A stretch of DNA of 64,000 nt, taken from Morinoia aosen (taxonomy: Eukaryota > Arthropoda > Malacostraca > Amphipoda > Talitridae). This document shows positions 35,405-48,100 of the stretch, piece after piece (the first letter of the stretch is position 1; each line of letters starts with the position of its first letter). The notes below the pieces were generated by a model. The model saw only the letters and a list, made by a program, of their open reading frames with translations, searched no databases and had not been told where the DNA came from. The stretch lies in NCBI GenBank assembly GCA_030386875.1, contig CM059564.1, forward strand, positions 42,986,075 through 43,050,074. Direction: 5' to 3'. The position numbers were made by a program, and so were the translations under genes.

Positions 35405-35880
35405 AGGAGATGTTGGTGCTGAACTGGTTTTTCAACGTAATTATGATACGATTTTTATTTTTGTTGCTGCCTGCGCACCTCGTCAATCCCTGACGAGATT
35501 TGTAAGATATGGGATGCTCCTTGGAACTAATTTTCAGTCAATTAAATCTTTTTTTCTCAACTGGAGATATTGGTGCTGAACTGGTTTTTCAAGGTAATTA
35601 TGACACGTTTTCATCCCTATGGCCTCTTGCGCACCTCGTCTGTTCCAGTTGAGTTTTTTTAAATCTGAGGTACGTCTTGGAATTGGTTTCTGGTCGATTG
35701 AATCATTTTCTCTTGCCTGGAGATGCTGGTACTGAATTAACTTTTTAAAATGATTATGAAGCGTTTTCATTGTTTTAGCCTTTTGCGCTCCTCGTCTATC
35801 TTTTACGATTTATGCATAATCTGGGGTCCTTCTTTGAATTGGATTTTAGTCAGTTAAATCTTTTTCTCTTGTCATGCAAA
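35405..35880. repeat. 157-bp tandem repeat, three copies
   Basis: TGGTGCTGAACTGG or its variant starts at 35414, 35571 and 35727. Each copy continues with GTAATTATGA, GCGCACCTCGTC, a GATTT-rich part and TCAATTAAATCTTTTTCTC. Copies are clearly diverged, so this is an older array. Confidence 0.85.
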
Positions 35881-35884
35881 ATCA

Positions 35885-36800
35885 TAAAAAAATAATCTAA
35901 CACCCATCTTATTTTTTTATGTCCTCAGCTGAACTTACCGCCAATCCTACTGCTCTTAATTGTTACCACGAGAATCAGGTAGTACCTGTACACCGTATGT
36001 GACAAGCATTTAAATACTTCATAAAAATAAATATGCGAGTAGAGGAGTATTCTGTTTCTTAATTCTCAGCTGTAATCAATTGAAATACTTATTTCCCTTT
36101 CGCTACGTGTCTTCGAATACGGATACATCCACACACTTTGGGTATTTTACATTTTTATTCGCCTAGTTCTTTTCAGACAGGCAGAAAAAATACAGATCAC
36201 ATCGGTCTCTTTTTATTCGATCACATTTGAATATCAGTGCAGGATTTCACTGCAGCGCACATGGTGAGCCTATTAAATGAAATAAAGAAATTATTTCAAA
36301 GCTCGACTTGACAACGGACTTTCTACTCTCCCATGCTTTCAATCCGTTTGTTAGTATATCATCGACGTGAATGTGTCAATTTGGACATAAAGGCAACTTT
36401 GCGGTATCTAGGTTACAACTAAAAAGTAATATTCTAATGGACTGAGAAACCTCTTCACTTAAATTGCCCATGGTAAGTTGTTTATTTGAGTTTTAAAATT
36501 TCATCTTCAATATGTAACATAGACGTCGCCTATTCGTTATTTTGTCGAATAAAAAGTTTATATTTACATTTTTAAATACGGAGCACTCATAAAAAAATAG
36601 ATCTTGCTGTTTCTATGAGCATTTGGCTGGTAGGGTCAAACATGTAAGTTGGTTCCCTGTTTCCTTAATTCCCTCCTAAACGGTACCTTCCTCCTTCCTT
36701 TTTGGGGAGCACCTATTTTGCAGTTACGAAGGCTTAAACTAATTTTAAATAATCTTATTTTTATACCATACAACGCCTCAGCACAGCGATCTGACGGCCA
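35885..36800. other. Intergenic, nothing recognised
   Basis: Unique AT-rich DNA; no supported gene or repeat. Confidence 0.5.
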
Positions 36801-36807
36801 GGGAGTG

Positions 36808-36898
36808 AAGGGCTGTCGTAAAGAAGGCTTGTAGGAAAGAAGGCCTGTCGTAATGAAGGCCCGTCGTAATGAAGGCCTGTCGTAACGAAGGCCCGTCA
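36808..36898. repeat. 16-bp tandem array
   Basis: About five copies of AAGGCCTGTCGTAATG with C/T changes. Confidence 0.88.
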
Positions 36899-36899
36899 C

Positions 36900-37100
36900 T
36901 GCGGTTTCACATGTGCCATCCACCGACGAGAACTTCTGATGTTCGTTTCTGGCGAGCAATTTTTTGAAGCACAGGGCATTTTTCTGCAGGTTTTTGGCCT
37001 TGGCCTTGCGACGGAACTGCCCTGCAGCTGGTGAACCCCCCTCCGCCATCCCGCCGGCGCCACGCACCTCTGACCTGCAGCCGCAATTCTCATTTCAGTG
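36900..37100. other. GC-rich pocket, status unclear
   Basis: Clearly GC-richer than its surroundings (CCCGCCGGCGCCACG), open on both strands. A minus-strand frame read as MAEGGSPAAGQFRRKAKAKN is conceivable as an exon and a CTGCAG|GTCAGAG acceptor-like site lies upstream of it, but the three minus frames are all open there and none is recognised. Confidence 0.3.
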
Positions 37101-37104
37101 GAGA

Positions 37105-39030
37105 TTAAAATTCGATTTCCGGATTTCTGCAATTAGTCGCCATCATAAAAGTTATTTATATGATAACATTTATTGATAATGAGGAAAGGAGAGGGTACAA
37201 ATCTCCTTGTGAAGCGCACATTGAAAAAATTAACGGGGCTTAATGAGAGGCAGGAAGAGTCTTTGCATAATCTATTTTTTTTAAACAAGCTTGACACATT
37301 AAAATTCCTAACTCAAAAATTCCAAACCCCTTTCGCCCCGCACCTCTTTAGAAATTACTTTCGAGCCTCAAAAACTGACAACATATAACCAATATCCTAT
37401 CATTTATATAAACTTTACTCGCATCCCCTGGAATTCGTCTCGTGCCCCCATGGGATTCGAGCTCCCTGGGTTGGGAAGCCTTTCTTTAGGCCGTTGCAGA
37501 AATAAGGCGGTTTAATTTAACAAAATATACCCATATACGAGGCTGAAACAGAAAAAAGTTGTGATAAACAGTCGTTACACCTCGAAAAGTTTTAGCAGTA
37601 AAAAAAAATTTTGTATTAGTTAAATAAATATAATATTAAAACTATGTAAACAGAATGTACATAAGTAAATAAATAGTTAGATAGACATGGTAACCTTTTT
37701 ATGAAGTCCTCGAATTTCATATTTACGGTATAATGAATGAGTGACCTATTGACCATAGCTGGAGAAATATTGAATAGAGATGTATGATAAAATGTTATCT
37801 TTAACCCTAAAACTTGAGTAAGAAACTTTATATATGTATGAGTTTAAGCTTTATAAAAATACTTGAGCATTAACTATCTACATTTAAGAAGCATATTTGC
37901 ACATAGTAAATACATACGTACTCTTTAGTGACCCAGATAACCCCCCTCATTTATTCATATTTTTTCTAAAACACTATGTACATCTCCACTTTTACAACTT
38001 CTTTTTTCTCGTTAAAAAAGTCCAGAGAAAATTTTCTATAAATGTTCTCCCAAGTGGCAGTTGCAGAAAAACTGTTTGGACTTTGTTATTTTCATAATTT
38101 TTATTTTTGAATAGATTCATACAGATTTACTTTAAGTCCTTGACGACTAAATCCCAAGTCACCTCGATGGCATCTTTCATCCGGTGTGTGCACTCACAAC
38201 AGTTCTGTGTTTGACTTCAGCTCGCTGAGACGACGATTAAAATTCTCCGACCAGTCGTTGCAAGTATTGCCTTTTGAGTCTCCACCCAGGATTGCCCTGC
38301 AGCAGGCAATTGAGCACAATGAGGTCGTGATGTCTAGTTGATCGCAGTGCCAGGGACAGAGCAATCTACTCGGTCTTCCTGCTTGGGTCTTTCACTCTCA
38401 GCTGTGGTGTGCGGCTTCGGTGTAGCTCTGAAGTCTGATTCATGGTAGATGAAACAAGTTAGAGTCATTTCTATGGAGAAAGTAAGTCGGCTTTTGCTCA
38501 GCTGGCGGCTTTACTTCAAACAAACTTTATGACGTCACCATTGCGACATGTCGTTAGGCCAATAGTGGAACCAGATTTGGGGGTAGCAATGTTGCCAGAT
38601 GCAATATGAGCGCTGCTATTTGTTCGCTGCCATGACGTCAGCATTACCAGACGGTCGACAAAAAAAGACTGGTTTGACCCTATTTTGTATTTTCTACCGT
38701 GGTCTGATTTGTGTAGTGTCTTTTGCGTCTGATTTGTTGTTCGCAACTGTTTTATGATAATTACATAATAGTTTTCATATTTGAATTGTATTTCTCAACT
38801 GCATAGTCATTTATGTGTATCCTTTGTGTCAAATTTGTAAGTATCAACTGCATAGTGGTATTAAATTATGAGCTGTGGTTCTCAGTTGCATTGCGTTATG
38901 TATAACGTCTGAGATGTGGTTCTCAAACGCATACGTTGTTTCATTTACGCCTAATTTGTGGTTCTCAAACACATGGTATCATCGTGATCATCATTATCAT
39001 CTCACTACCATCATCAATGGTATCATTTAT
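37105..39030. other. Intergenic with weak repeat at 38790-38975
   Basis: Words GTGGTTCTCA, ACGCAT and CAACTGCATAGT recur loosely at 38790-38975. The GC-moderate part 38140-38450 has stops in all minus frames I followed. No gene supported. Confidence 0.5.
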
Positions 39031-39078
39031 GAGTTACTTAAAATCGAGGAAAATTCCAATGAAATTAATCATATTTAA

Positions 39079-39119
39079 TTTGAAAACGTTTCGGAGTCCA
39101 ACTTCATCATCAGTTCAAA
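39079..39119 (-). ncRNA. Hammerhead ribozyme motif (type I, minimal)
   Basis: Read on the minus strand: helix I TTTGAA (39119-39114), perfect first box CTGATGA (39113-39107), stem II region TGAAGTTGGACTCC, second box GAA (39092-39090), helix III AC/GT of two pairs, T at the cleavage position (39085), then TTCAAA (39084-39079), exactly complementary to TTTGAA. All invariant core bases are present and helix I pairs 6 of 6 with a sequence different from the 30.9-kb copy. Stem II has one A-C mismatch and an extra T. The downstream flank matches the arms of the 21-kb inverted repeat, marking a shared parent element, likely a Penelope-like retroelement end. Confidence 0.65.
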
Positions 39120-39404
39120 AAAGTATAAATCACTATGTCTGAAATCAAATAGCATCATTTAAGTTTCAGCCTGTGAGTATCAACACTGAATTCTTGAATG
39201 TCAGGCTGCAGATGTGAATGTATTTTAAAGCTTCTCAAAGATGAGCGGTTCATAATCGTGAGACGCTCGCTCGTATAAATTGAAACGTCTCACGTACCTC
39301 GGTACTGCCCACAGAACCTATCACCCAGCGAATAAATGAGAAACTAACCATTTTAATTTACAGTAAAATACTGTGAGTATGAGTCGCAGGTAAAATATTC
39401 TCTA

Positions 39405-39770
39405 CAAGGAGAGGCAAATTTTTGAATGAAACTGCAAACGAATGTATGTTTGTTGCTCTGGAAGCAAATTTTCGATGGTAAAAGGGAATTTATACTACGT
39501 TGTGCAAAACTGGTTACTGATGTAAGGAGGGAATCTTATACTCATAATTTTGATGCATCACGCCTGTAAGCTCATCGCTGCAGTTGTTATGAGAGGCAAA
39601 TTTTTAAATGAAACAAGGAACGAGAATATGTTCATTGCTGAAGAAGTTAATTTTCAAAGCTAGAACGGATTTTTATACTACGCTGTGCAAACTGATTACT
39701 GATGTAAGAAGGCAATCTTATACTCATAATTTTGATGCATTCCTCCTGTAAGCTTTATCACTGCACTTGG
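39405..39770. repeat. Two-copy ~182-bp tandem duplication
   Basis: GAGAGGCAAATTTTTGAATG, TATACTACG, GTTACTGATGTAAG and TCTTATACTCATAATTTTGA occur in the same order from about 39410 and again from about 39591. Confidence 0.85.
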
Positions 39771-39774
39771 TTTT

Positions 39775-42185
39775 ATGAACAAGACATTGTGCGCGCTCCA
39801 TTTTAAAGACATTCATGACACATGTTTACAAACGTGTTGAGAGTTCCAGGACGACGTAAATCGCCCATAAATGGCTCGCTTATCTGTGTTTTGTTTTCCA
39901 TTTGAGCCATAAGAACATTAATGTCCCGAGTTCAAGTTGTATTAAACTTTACGTGCTGTTCATCGCATAAATGGATGGACGTGAGCAAACAGCGTGTTGT
40001 TTATACGTATTGTTCAATGGCGTTCTATACAGCTTTCACAAAGTTAATTTACATGAAATGAGCCTGGGAAATATGTATGATCGGAGTTTATAAGAGCAGG
40101 AGTGCCGTGATTTAAAATTTTAAATGGGATTTAGGAACCACACGAATTGCTTCCTAATTGCAGCTGTAAATGCACTTGCTTTATATTTATAATTTGCAAT
40201 AATTTGCCTCCTAAGAATGGTTCCTTTACAGAAAGCACGGGCGTTTGTATAGCCTAGAGAAAAGGTGCCTGAAAACGTTGTCTTTTTGAGAAAGCGAGAG
40301 AAATTTTCCCGACCAAATGCACGCCCCACAGTAGATACTTTTGCATACTATTTTGATGTGACAAGAAAGTTTCACATGTTTTAATTGTGGGTTTAGTTTC
40401 AAATTCATATTCTCTTCATATTCATATATCTTCGTCAATAAAGAAAATCAATGGTGAAATTCTACCACTTTCAACAGGCACCGAAAACAAATTTGTAAAA
40501 ATCTATGAAAATTGATGAAAGTTTCATGCGTTCTCACTTACATTTATCTTTTCACTTCTGCTTCGTTTAAATGTTTATTTTAAAACTTAAACAGGGTGCC
40601 TAAAAATCGTATCGACTCTGTCCCCCCAAAAAAAATATTTTCCTCCTGATGAGGAAATACAATACATTCTCAAAAAAAATGTTTGAAGAGCCTTTCTTTC
40701 TGTATCCTACCATCAATAGTACCTCAAAATAAATTATGGTATTACTCTTCTCTAAAATCCCCATAAATGCGAGAAATTATTGTAGAAAAGATTATTTTAT
40801 TTGCGGCTGTCGACCAGCGCAGTGTTATTTTCTATGGAATAACGATTTCGAACGCATATAGATCATAGAGGCTTCCCAGTATTTTGATTCTTCACCTGTA
40901 TCCTAAATTCGAAATACAATGCCAGTCAATTAATATTTGACCTCACAGTGAGACCACTTTTACGCAGCGATAGATCCTATTTCATTGTGTTCGATTATAC
41001 GAGATGTTCAAATTTTTAAATACACATCCAAAATCATCTCCAATTTTAGAAGATAACGTTTAGCGCTTAACGTGCTTTTTTAACGCTTACGTTCTGTAGA
41101 ACACTTACTTTAGTTACATCCGCTGCAGTCGGAATCCATTATACAGGATTTGAATGAGAATAATATCATCAAATTCCTACAGACATCGGTGTCAGCTACA
41201 TATCGTTATGTTAAAATGAAATCAATGTGGATTATGTGAAGCTTTGCAGCAGTTGAAGTTTAGTAAAGAAAGAAAAGAGATACGGGAAATCATTTATGAG
41301 CAACGTTACAAAAAGAGTGATTATCACAAAATTTTGAATGGACTAACACTCTAATGTGTTCATGATGCATATGTATGAAAATCTGCAAATAAATATTCAA
41401 TATCAATCGTCATCGTGTTACAGATTTGCGTTCGAAATAATTTTTTCTCTGAAACTTCATTTTGCCTAAGAAGTGAAAAAAGCGAAAATTTACTACCGTT
41501 TCACTTCCTGCATATTTCCACGTGCAAAAAAACAGCAGATGTATTAGAGCACAAGCTTTTACAATTCTTTCATACAAGGAAATGAGTCGAAATACATCTC
41601 ATAATTAACGGTAATACAGAACAGCAACATTACTTCCTGTAGTAGCATTCACTATGGGAGAGAGAGCAGGGAGGCTCATCTTTCTTTCCCCAAACACTTG
41701 GCAAGAAGTCACCCAAAAACTGGGTTACGAAGCCCGTGTTTTCCCGACAAAAGAACTACATTTTTCCCTTTTTGAAGCAAAATTCCCCCTATTAGATCAC
41801 CGACATTGTTTTCCATATAAATTTCTTTGAAAAAATAGGCTAAATTGAAGGGTTTCTATCAGAAAAAAAACGGAATTTCACATCCCTTCTTCGAACTGTG
41901 TACCCACCATGCGGTCAATCTGTCAAAAGCGCGAGATGACTCGGCACAATTATGAACCATTAGCAGCCCCGGAAGAAGTTCTAATGAAACGGGACGAAAG
42001 CAATTGCACAGTAAGCGATATATATTTCAGACAGCATGCCCGTCATCCGTAACTATTAAAGCGTACTACATGATTGCGGGGTTGATTGGTCCCTGCTGCG
42101 CCCTGGCATGAGGAAACGCGGTGGGCATAACGAGGGTCGGGCAGAGCTCAACGATGTCTGCCTTTTTGATGTCACTCTCCTTGCT
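39775..42185. other. Intergenic, nothing recognised
   Basis: About 2.4 kb of apparently unique DNA. No gene, RNA or element supported. Confidence 0.5.
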
Positions 42186-42187
42186 TG

Positions 42188-42400
42188 AGCTTTCTTTTAT
42201 TTATGGGATTTGACAATTTCGTTTTTCAGGTTTTTGTTTTTTTCTGGTTTCTAAACTAGGACTTTAGTCAATTTATGGACACTGATGATTTCGATTTTAC
42301 GGCTTTTGTATTTTCTGATTTCTGAACTGGGTCTTCCGTTTGTTTGTGGGCCGCGACGATTTCGTTTTCTGGATTTTGTTTCTCGTGATTTCGTAAGCTG
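42188..42400. repeat. Three-copy ~73-bp degenerate repeat
   Basis: Variants of GGGATTTGACAATTTCGTTTT, TTTTTGTTTTT and CTGGTTTCTAAACTAGG recur three times. Confidence 0.65.
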
Positions 42401-42689
42401 TTCTCTATGTAGTGTAGGAATATCTGTTCTTGAAATTAATTAACTGATTCACCATCATTGTTTCTCAGTATGCAATTTGTCCTGGTGATGAGGAATGTAT
42501 TTGTGCAAAGAAATCTATTCACTCTGTCGACAAACCGTTCACTATAATTCAAAATAAGAACGCAACGGTTTAAAATAAGAGTTAAAATATATGCTCAATG
42601 GAAAGCAATGTAACAAGCCATCTGATTTCTTATAATCAATTATTTTACACACAAATTCAAGCATAACATTATTTATTTTAAATCTATGC

Positions 42690-43020
42690 CAACTCAACCA
42701 AAATTACAAAAAGTCTTCGAACTTTTCCTGAAGCCTTTCCAACGTCATTGTTTCACAGTTTGTTTTACAGCAGCCAAGGCCCGAGTTATCCGCCAGCATC
42801 AACTACCTCTTCATTATCGGTGTCCATTTGAGACGAAGAGATGTTATCAGCAGGATGCTGTCGATCGCCGTGCTCCAAAAAAAAGGAGCTGTTTTAGATT
42901 CGGCCCGGCGAGTGCGTGTCTCGAGTCCATCAGGGTCACGAATGCCAAGTACGTCGGGCTGGGAAAGGATGTCACGAGTTTGTTTTGTAATTATCGGCGC
43001 AATTAAACGAAGCCGCTAAC
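42690..43020. other. GC-elevated segment, no gene called
   Basis: Richer in GC than the flanks with long frames open on both strands: 106 codons plus, 63 codons in a second plus frame, and about 68 codons minus. The competing frames and lack of a recognised family prevent a call. It could be a fragment of an old coding element. Confidence 0.3.
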
Positions 43021-44630
43021 TGCGTCCCTGTAATGGCTCTCTTCTGTTCTGGTTAATAACAAACGTTGCGTCGTAACTATCAGATGGAGAAAAGTTGCTT
43101 TTTCTATGTTGCTTTTCTTTGTTTTCTATGTTTTTGCATAGATACTAGTCAGGCTATGTTGTTAAGCTGAATAATGCGTGTTTAATAATAACTCATTTTG
43201 AGAATCTTTATATGACTTCTATCGCCAAAACAATTTTTGTGAGCGTTGTCGAATCTAACTTATTCATGACGCATGCTTTCCTATAGCTAAAAAAGTCTAT
43301 GTCACCGCTTTCAAATCTCATTCCTACATGACAAACACACGAGTAACTGAAAAATAAATTTCCACCCAGTGATCAGCATCACATTACCATCATTACTTTT
43401 TATTTAAAATTGTACAGTGATCATTAAATTCTTGACCGACATAATCGTGCGAGAAGATCATTCAGAGTTGCATTGGAAAGACGGGCAAAAAACGCAAAAA
43501 ATTTCATACATATCCAATGGTTACAAAACGATCAATTAACTCTTAATGAGTATCGAAATACCATCATGAATTATTCGAATTGACTGATGCTAGAAAGATA
43601 TTCCTTCGCACAGCGTGTGGCTAAAAATATCACGGAGTTTTGAACGTAAGCTAAACGTGACCAATTTTCGAGTTCAATCTTTGTCGTACGCAAGAATGAC
43701 GAAGTTCGAGAAGCTCAAAGAGAAAGGAAATTTACAAGCTTTGGAAATGACTACTGCATTTATTATTGTATTCGAGCAGCTAAAGCTTATAAAAACTATT
43801 ATTATTATTTTATTATTATTATTATTATTACATACGTAAGTGTAATGAAATATGGGAGAATAAATTATTACTTTGTACATACTTACAAAAAATATCCATA
43901 GCTCCTGATATTGAAAGTCAGTGTATCGCGTCTTTTGATTGACAATCAGAGACACTTGATTTGAATAATATTTGATTGATAATTATCAGTGTGTGCCGTC
44001 TAACTTGGAATAGAAGAGCGAATCTGAATAAACTTCGAACAAACATATGTTGAAAAATATAGAAGTCAAGTTCTGGAAAACATTCGTGAAAACAACTCAT
44101 TCAATGAAAAATTTCTCTATTACATTTTTTCATTATCGGAAAGCTTTTCATTTTTAAATTTATGACTTGAAGTATTTTTTTACCCTTAGCACAGTAGTTG
44201 GAATTTATTTTGGATAAATATATATCGAACAAAGAATATCAGCATGACTTAAAATAAGTTCAGAGTACAGAACCACATAAAAGTTGTTTAATGTACTTCT
44301 ATCGATAACACGCTTCACTTTCAGCAGACTCACTCACCAAAACGATGTCCTCATTTTTGGCATTGATTTGAGTTCTCAAAACAAAAGCAGTTTGGTTCTA
44401 CGCCAGCGTACGTGGCTCAACGCCAAAAGGCTGTTCGGCTCTAAACCAACATAAACAAAAAAGTGCAAAAAAATAAGAAAACAAGAGAAATTATAATAAC
44501 CAACATCCGAGCCAAAGTCAAGTTTCAAGTTCGTTTCAACGTGTTCGAGTATATTAATTTTGGAAAAATTGTATCAGTGAAAGAACGAAGTTCAGTTCAG
44601 ATGCTCTAGCTGACGGACAGATCCGATTAA
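43021..44630. other. 3' flank of cuticular gene
   Basis: Unique AT-rich sequence with an (ATT)n microsatellite at 43796-43832. For the minus-strand gene ending at 44634, candidate polyadenylation signals are ATTAAA (complement at 44288-44293) and AATAAA (complement at 44204-44209), 340-430 bases past the stop. Neither can be proved from sequence alone. Confidence 0.35.
43796..43832. repeat. (ATT)n microsatellite
   Basis: Eleven to twelve ATT units with one extra T. Confidence 0.95.
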
Positions 44631-44633
44631 TAA

Positions 44634-45143
44634 TTACGATTTGTATTTGCCTCTACCTCTATTGTGCTTATCAGATTTACTGGAACTTTTCGGTTTGCTT
44701 TCGCTTTTTCTTCGATTATCGGATGGTCTTTTTTCGTTTTGAGTTTCGTCATTTTTTCCGTTATTTGCGCTCTCTTCTAGTTCTTTTTCTACATCTCCAG
44801 CTTCTCCTTCTTCTTCGGCTTCTTCTTCCTCTTCCTCGCTTTCTTCTTCTTCATTTCCGTCTTCTTCACTACTGTCTTCCTGTTCGTTCGATTCTTCATC
44901 GTCGTCTTCTTCGCTACTTACTTCATCATCGTCATCCTCTTCTTCTTCTTCGTCTTCTTCACTGGAGGAGTCCTCGTCTTCTGCCTCGTCGTTGTCTTCG
45001 ACGCGCCCAAACCGCCTCTCGTATTCTCGACGTCCTTCTTCAGCCTCCGACGACGACAGGGCTTCTAAATACTTCACGGTTTCCTCATAAAACGTCTTGA
45101 ATGCTTCCCGGGCTTCCTTCACGTCTTCTGTCTCTTCAGGAGC
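44634..45143 (-). CDS. Cuticular protein, last coding exon (acidic tail)
   Basis: Begins after acceptor TTTATATTGCAG with APEETEDVKEAREAF and ends at TAA (44636-44634), 169 codons. GAA/GAG/GAT/GAC codons make the sense strand purine-rich, so repeat-length polymorphism is likely. The complementary plus-strand frame (Leu/Arg-rich) is a shadow. Confidence 0.9.
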   Translation of the reverse strand, partial: APEETEDVKEAREAFKTFYEETVKYLEALSSSEAEEGRREYERRFGRVEDNDEAEDEDSSSEEDEEEEEDDDDEVSSEEDDDEESNEQEDSSEEDGNEEEESEEEEEEAEEEGEAGDVEKELEESANNGKNDETQNEKRPSDNRRKSESKPKSSSKSDKHNRGRGKYKS

Positions 45144-48100
45144 CTGCAATATAAAATAGATTCAATTATTTTGCACAAAATATTTTAATAAAAGTTGGAA
45201 ATGTGTAATTATATCACAAATATGAGTTCCACAAACTGGTGTGTCTTAGGCAAATTTGAGTAGTGAGACGTGCTTTCATGGAGAATTGTAATTTTATGCT
45301 CCGAAGTTTTTCTCATTTTTGAACAAGTTAGCGTTTTTTTGATGTAAGTCTATTACGTGAACAAAAAAAAGACTGCGCATTTTTTTAGTGCAGGAGGTGT
45401 TGCTTTTAAACTGATAGTCAGCCTAACCGCTACGTTTAGATTCTAAAAACTTATAACGAGCTGTGAGCAATGAATATTTAAGACATTTGAATTGCATTTG
45501 TTTACTCGTAGGAGATGCTAAACTCATCGAGCTACCAATAAAGGACTTCTGACTATACTGAGGGGATATTAGAGTAATTCCAAAGAGAAGGGACATCGCA
45601 TGCGTATGCCATATAAGCAAGTTCCATTGACATAAGACGAGTTAAATCATTCATATATTCATGTAAGGCCTGAACTAAATGCTAACTGCTTCTATAAAGC
45701 GAGAAAACAAGCTTGTGATTTAAGAGAAGATCAATAGTTTGTTCTGATCGTCCCTCGCTACGTCACTATTTCGTTTTCCATAATCCGATTTTTAATGATC
45801 TCATCATTGCCACCTTCAAAATGAAATCACCAGAGAACAAATACAACAACGGACAATATGATATTGATTTTAATAACCTAGTCAGAGCGATCTTCAAAAT
45901 GAGATCACCTGAGAATAAATACAACAACGAACAATATGATATTGATCTTAATAACCTTGTCAGAGCGATCTTCAAAATGAAATCACCAGAGAATTAATAT
46001 AACAACGAACAATATAGTATTGATCTTAATAACCTTGTCAGAGCGATTCTCAACTGATTTGATATCAACTGAGAATAAATATAACAACGAGCAAGATCAA
46101 TCCTTATTCGATGTTCAAAATTCATTTATGATACCCATATCAACTCTACATGAAAAACACTAATATTGTTGAAATAAATCTATAAATGTGACAGTGAAAT
46201 TTCTATTCAGTTTAAAGTGTACAGCGTCTGATTCAAATGAAAGAGTCTGACGATGCTAATGAAGTTCAATCAATTAGCGTCACAGTATAATGGGCACTTG
46301 AGTGCTTCCTTTCAGGCTCACTGAACCCGCCCATTCAAACTGCATCCCTTCAAATTTTGAACAGAAAACATTCCCTGCTCAAAACAGCCTTTATCTATAC
46401 GCAAAACAAAAACTTGACGTGGAGAATTCTTTTCAACAAAATAGGTTAATGTACTTTTGATGAATTTCACTTTATGAATATTGTTGCACCCAATTTCGTA
46501 GAAACTTGTAATTTAAAAAAAATCGATTCGATCTAACAGGGAAAGGAGCCGTTTTGAATGGAGTCCAGCAGGCGAACTCAGCGGAAAAACTGGAGTCAAT
46601 TGGCGGAAATGGCATTCCATTTCCCTAATTTGAGGCTGGAGATGATGGAAATACCAGAAGAACTTTGCACTATCCGCCGCAGTGTAATTTGACTGCATTT
46701 CGCACATGGGAAGTGGAGACACACTCCGCTGAACACGTCCTATAGCAGACGACTACTCAGTGGAATTTTTCAACTAATTCCAATCCGTTGAATTTCTATT
46801 GAAATTTCCAATTTGAAATTCGGATATTAACGAGACATAAAATAACGTTGGCTTAGAAATAAATGTTCTCAATTTTTAAAACACATTTATCGTAAAAATT
46901 CATGATGTTATTAAAACTAACTCATGCGCGTGAACAACAACCATTTCAATTAAATAAATCAGTTAACATGATTTTAGAAAATTACTGTTTAACTTTTAAG
47001 AAATATCGTAATATTACGATCAAGTCAACCACCTCAGACCCAACATGCTAAGATCGATGTAACACGAGAAGCGTGAGTATTCGAAGCGTTGCTTGTGAGA
47101 CGACCCTACGGTGGGTCATGCTCAAGTTTTTTCTACTGCGAAACGACCCATCGATGGGGCGTTTGAAAAATGTTAACAATCATCAAAATTAATGGTAGTT
47201 AATGGACCCAGTTAATTTTTAGTATTTTTAAAATTGCTGACAACTTTTGAATTTGAATTCAAGTTGAGTATTTCATTTCAGAGTAACCTATCACAGTGCT
47301 AATAGAAGCGCTATCTGTGTCTCACCTTGGGCAGATGATCAGCAGTGGGCTGGAAGCCCTTCTTGTTGGCCAGGTACTGGAGGCTGAACTCTTCGCCCTC
47401 GGGGTCCACGAAGGAGAACGCTCCTCGAACCTGGCGAAGACAGCGGAACAAAATCAGAATAAAAATAGCCGGTAAAAATTTATTCAGGGGTTTTGTTTGG
47501 TAGGAAAGTTCTTCAGGTTCCTCTTTAGTAAAGAAAGTGTTTAAGGTTTTTACTTGGTAAAAAGTTCTTAGGGCTTCTGCTTAGTAGAAGTTCCTTAGGC
47601 TTCTCTTTAGAAGAAAATTAATTAGGAAGTCTTTTTAGCCGAAAAGTTCTTAGGGCTTTTCTATAGTAGAAAAATTCTTAGGGCTTCTCTTAAAAAAAAG
47701 TTCTTATGACTTTTCTTGAGAAGGGAAGTTCTTAGGCTTCGTTTTAGTAGAGAAATTTTAAGAGTTTCTCTTTAGTAGAAAAGTTCTTCGGGCCTTTCTC
47801 TGATGGTGGTCAAGAATAGTCTCGAGATCCTTAATAGTAGCAATCTTACGAGCGACGGCAAAAAAATACGAAGGTAAAAAATTGCACGCGTTTTTCGTCC
47901 TAAACTGAAGTGGAATATAAAGCAATCTATTATGTGTGACGCGTGACAGCGCATCTACTTAAAGCCACGCACAGTAAATTTAAGACCAGATTTTTATTTT
48001 TTTATTTTCGAGAGATTAATGATCTCTGCTGTAGCCGAGCATTAACCTTAACTTGAGACGCGCGTGGAATGAGAAAGATGTTTACAAAAAATGATACTGT

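Larger units (their letters stand above)
45144..47325 (-). other. Intron 3 of the cuticular gene
   Basis: 2182 bp with GT/AG ends. It holds a 78-bp tandem array (about 45795-46085) and a degraded TTAA-family MITE close to the donor. 46090-47050 shows nothing else. Confidence 0.8.

Noticed and set aside
44723..45100. 125-codon plus-strand Leu/Arg-rich frame
   Set aside because: It is the antisense shadow of the acidic-tail exon of the cuticular gene.
45144..45149. Independent start for the acidic exon (in-frame TTG)
   Set aside because: The TTG lies in the intron acceptor TTTATATTGCAG; the exon is joined in phase to the RR domain.
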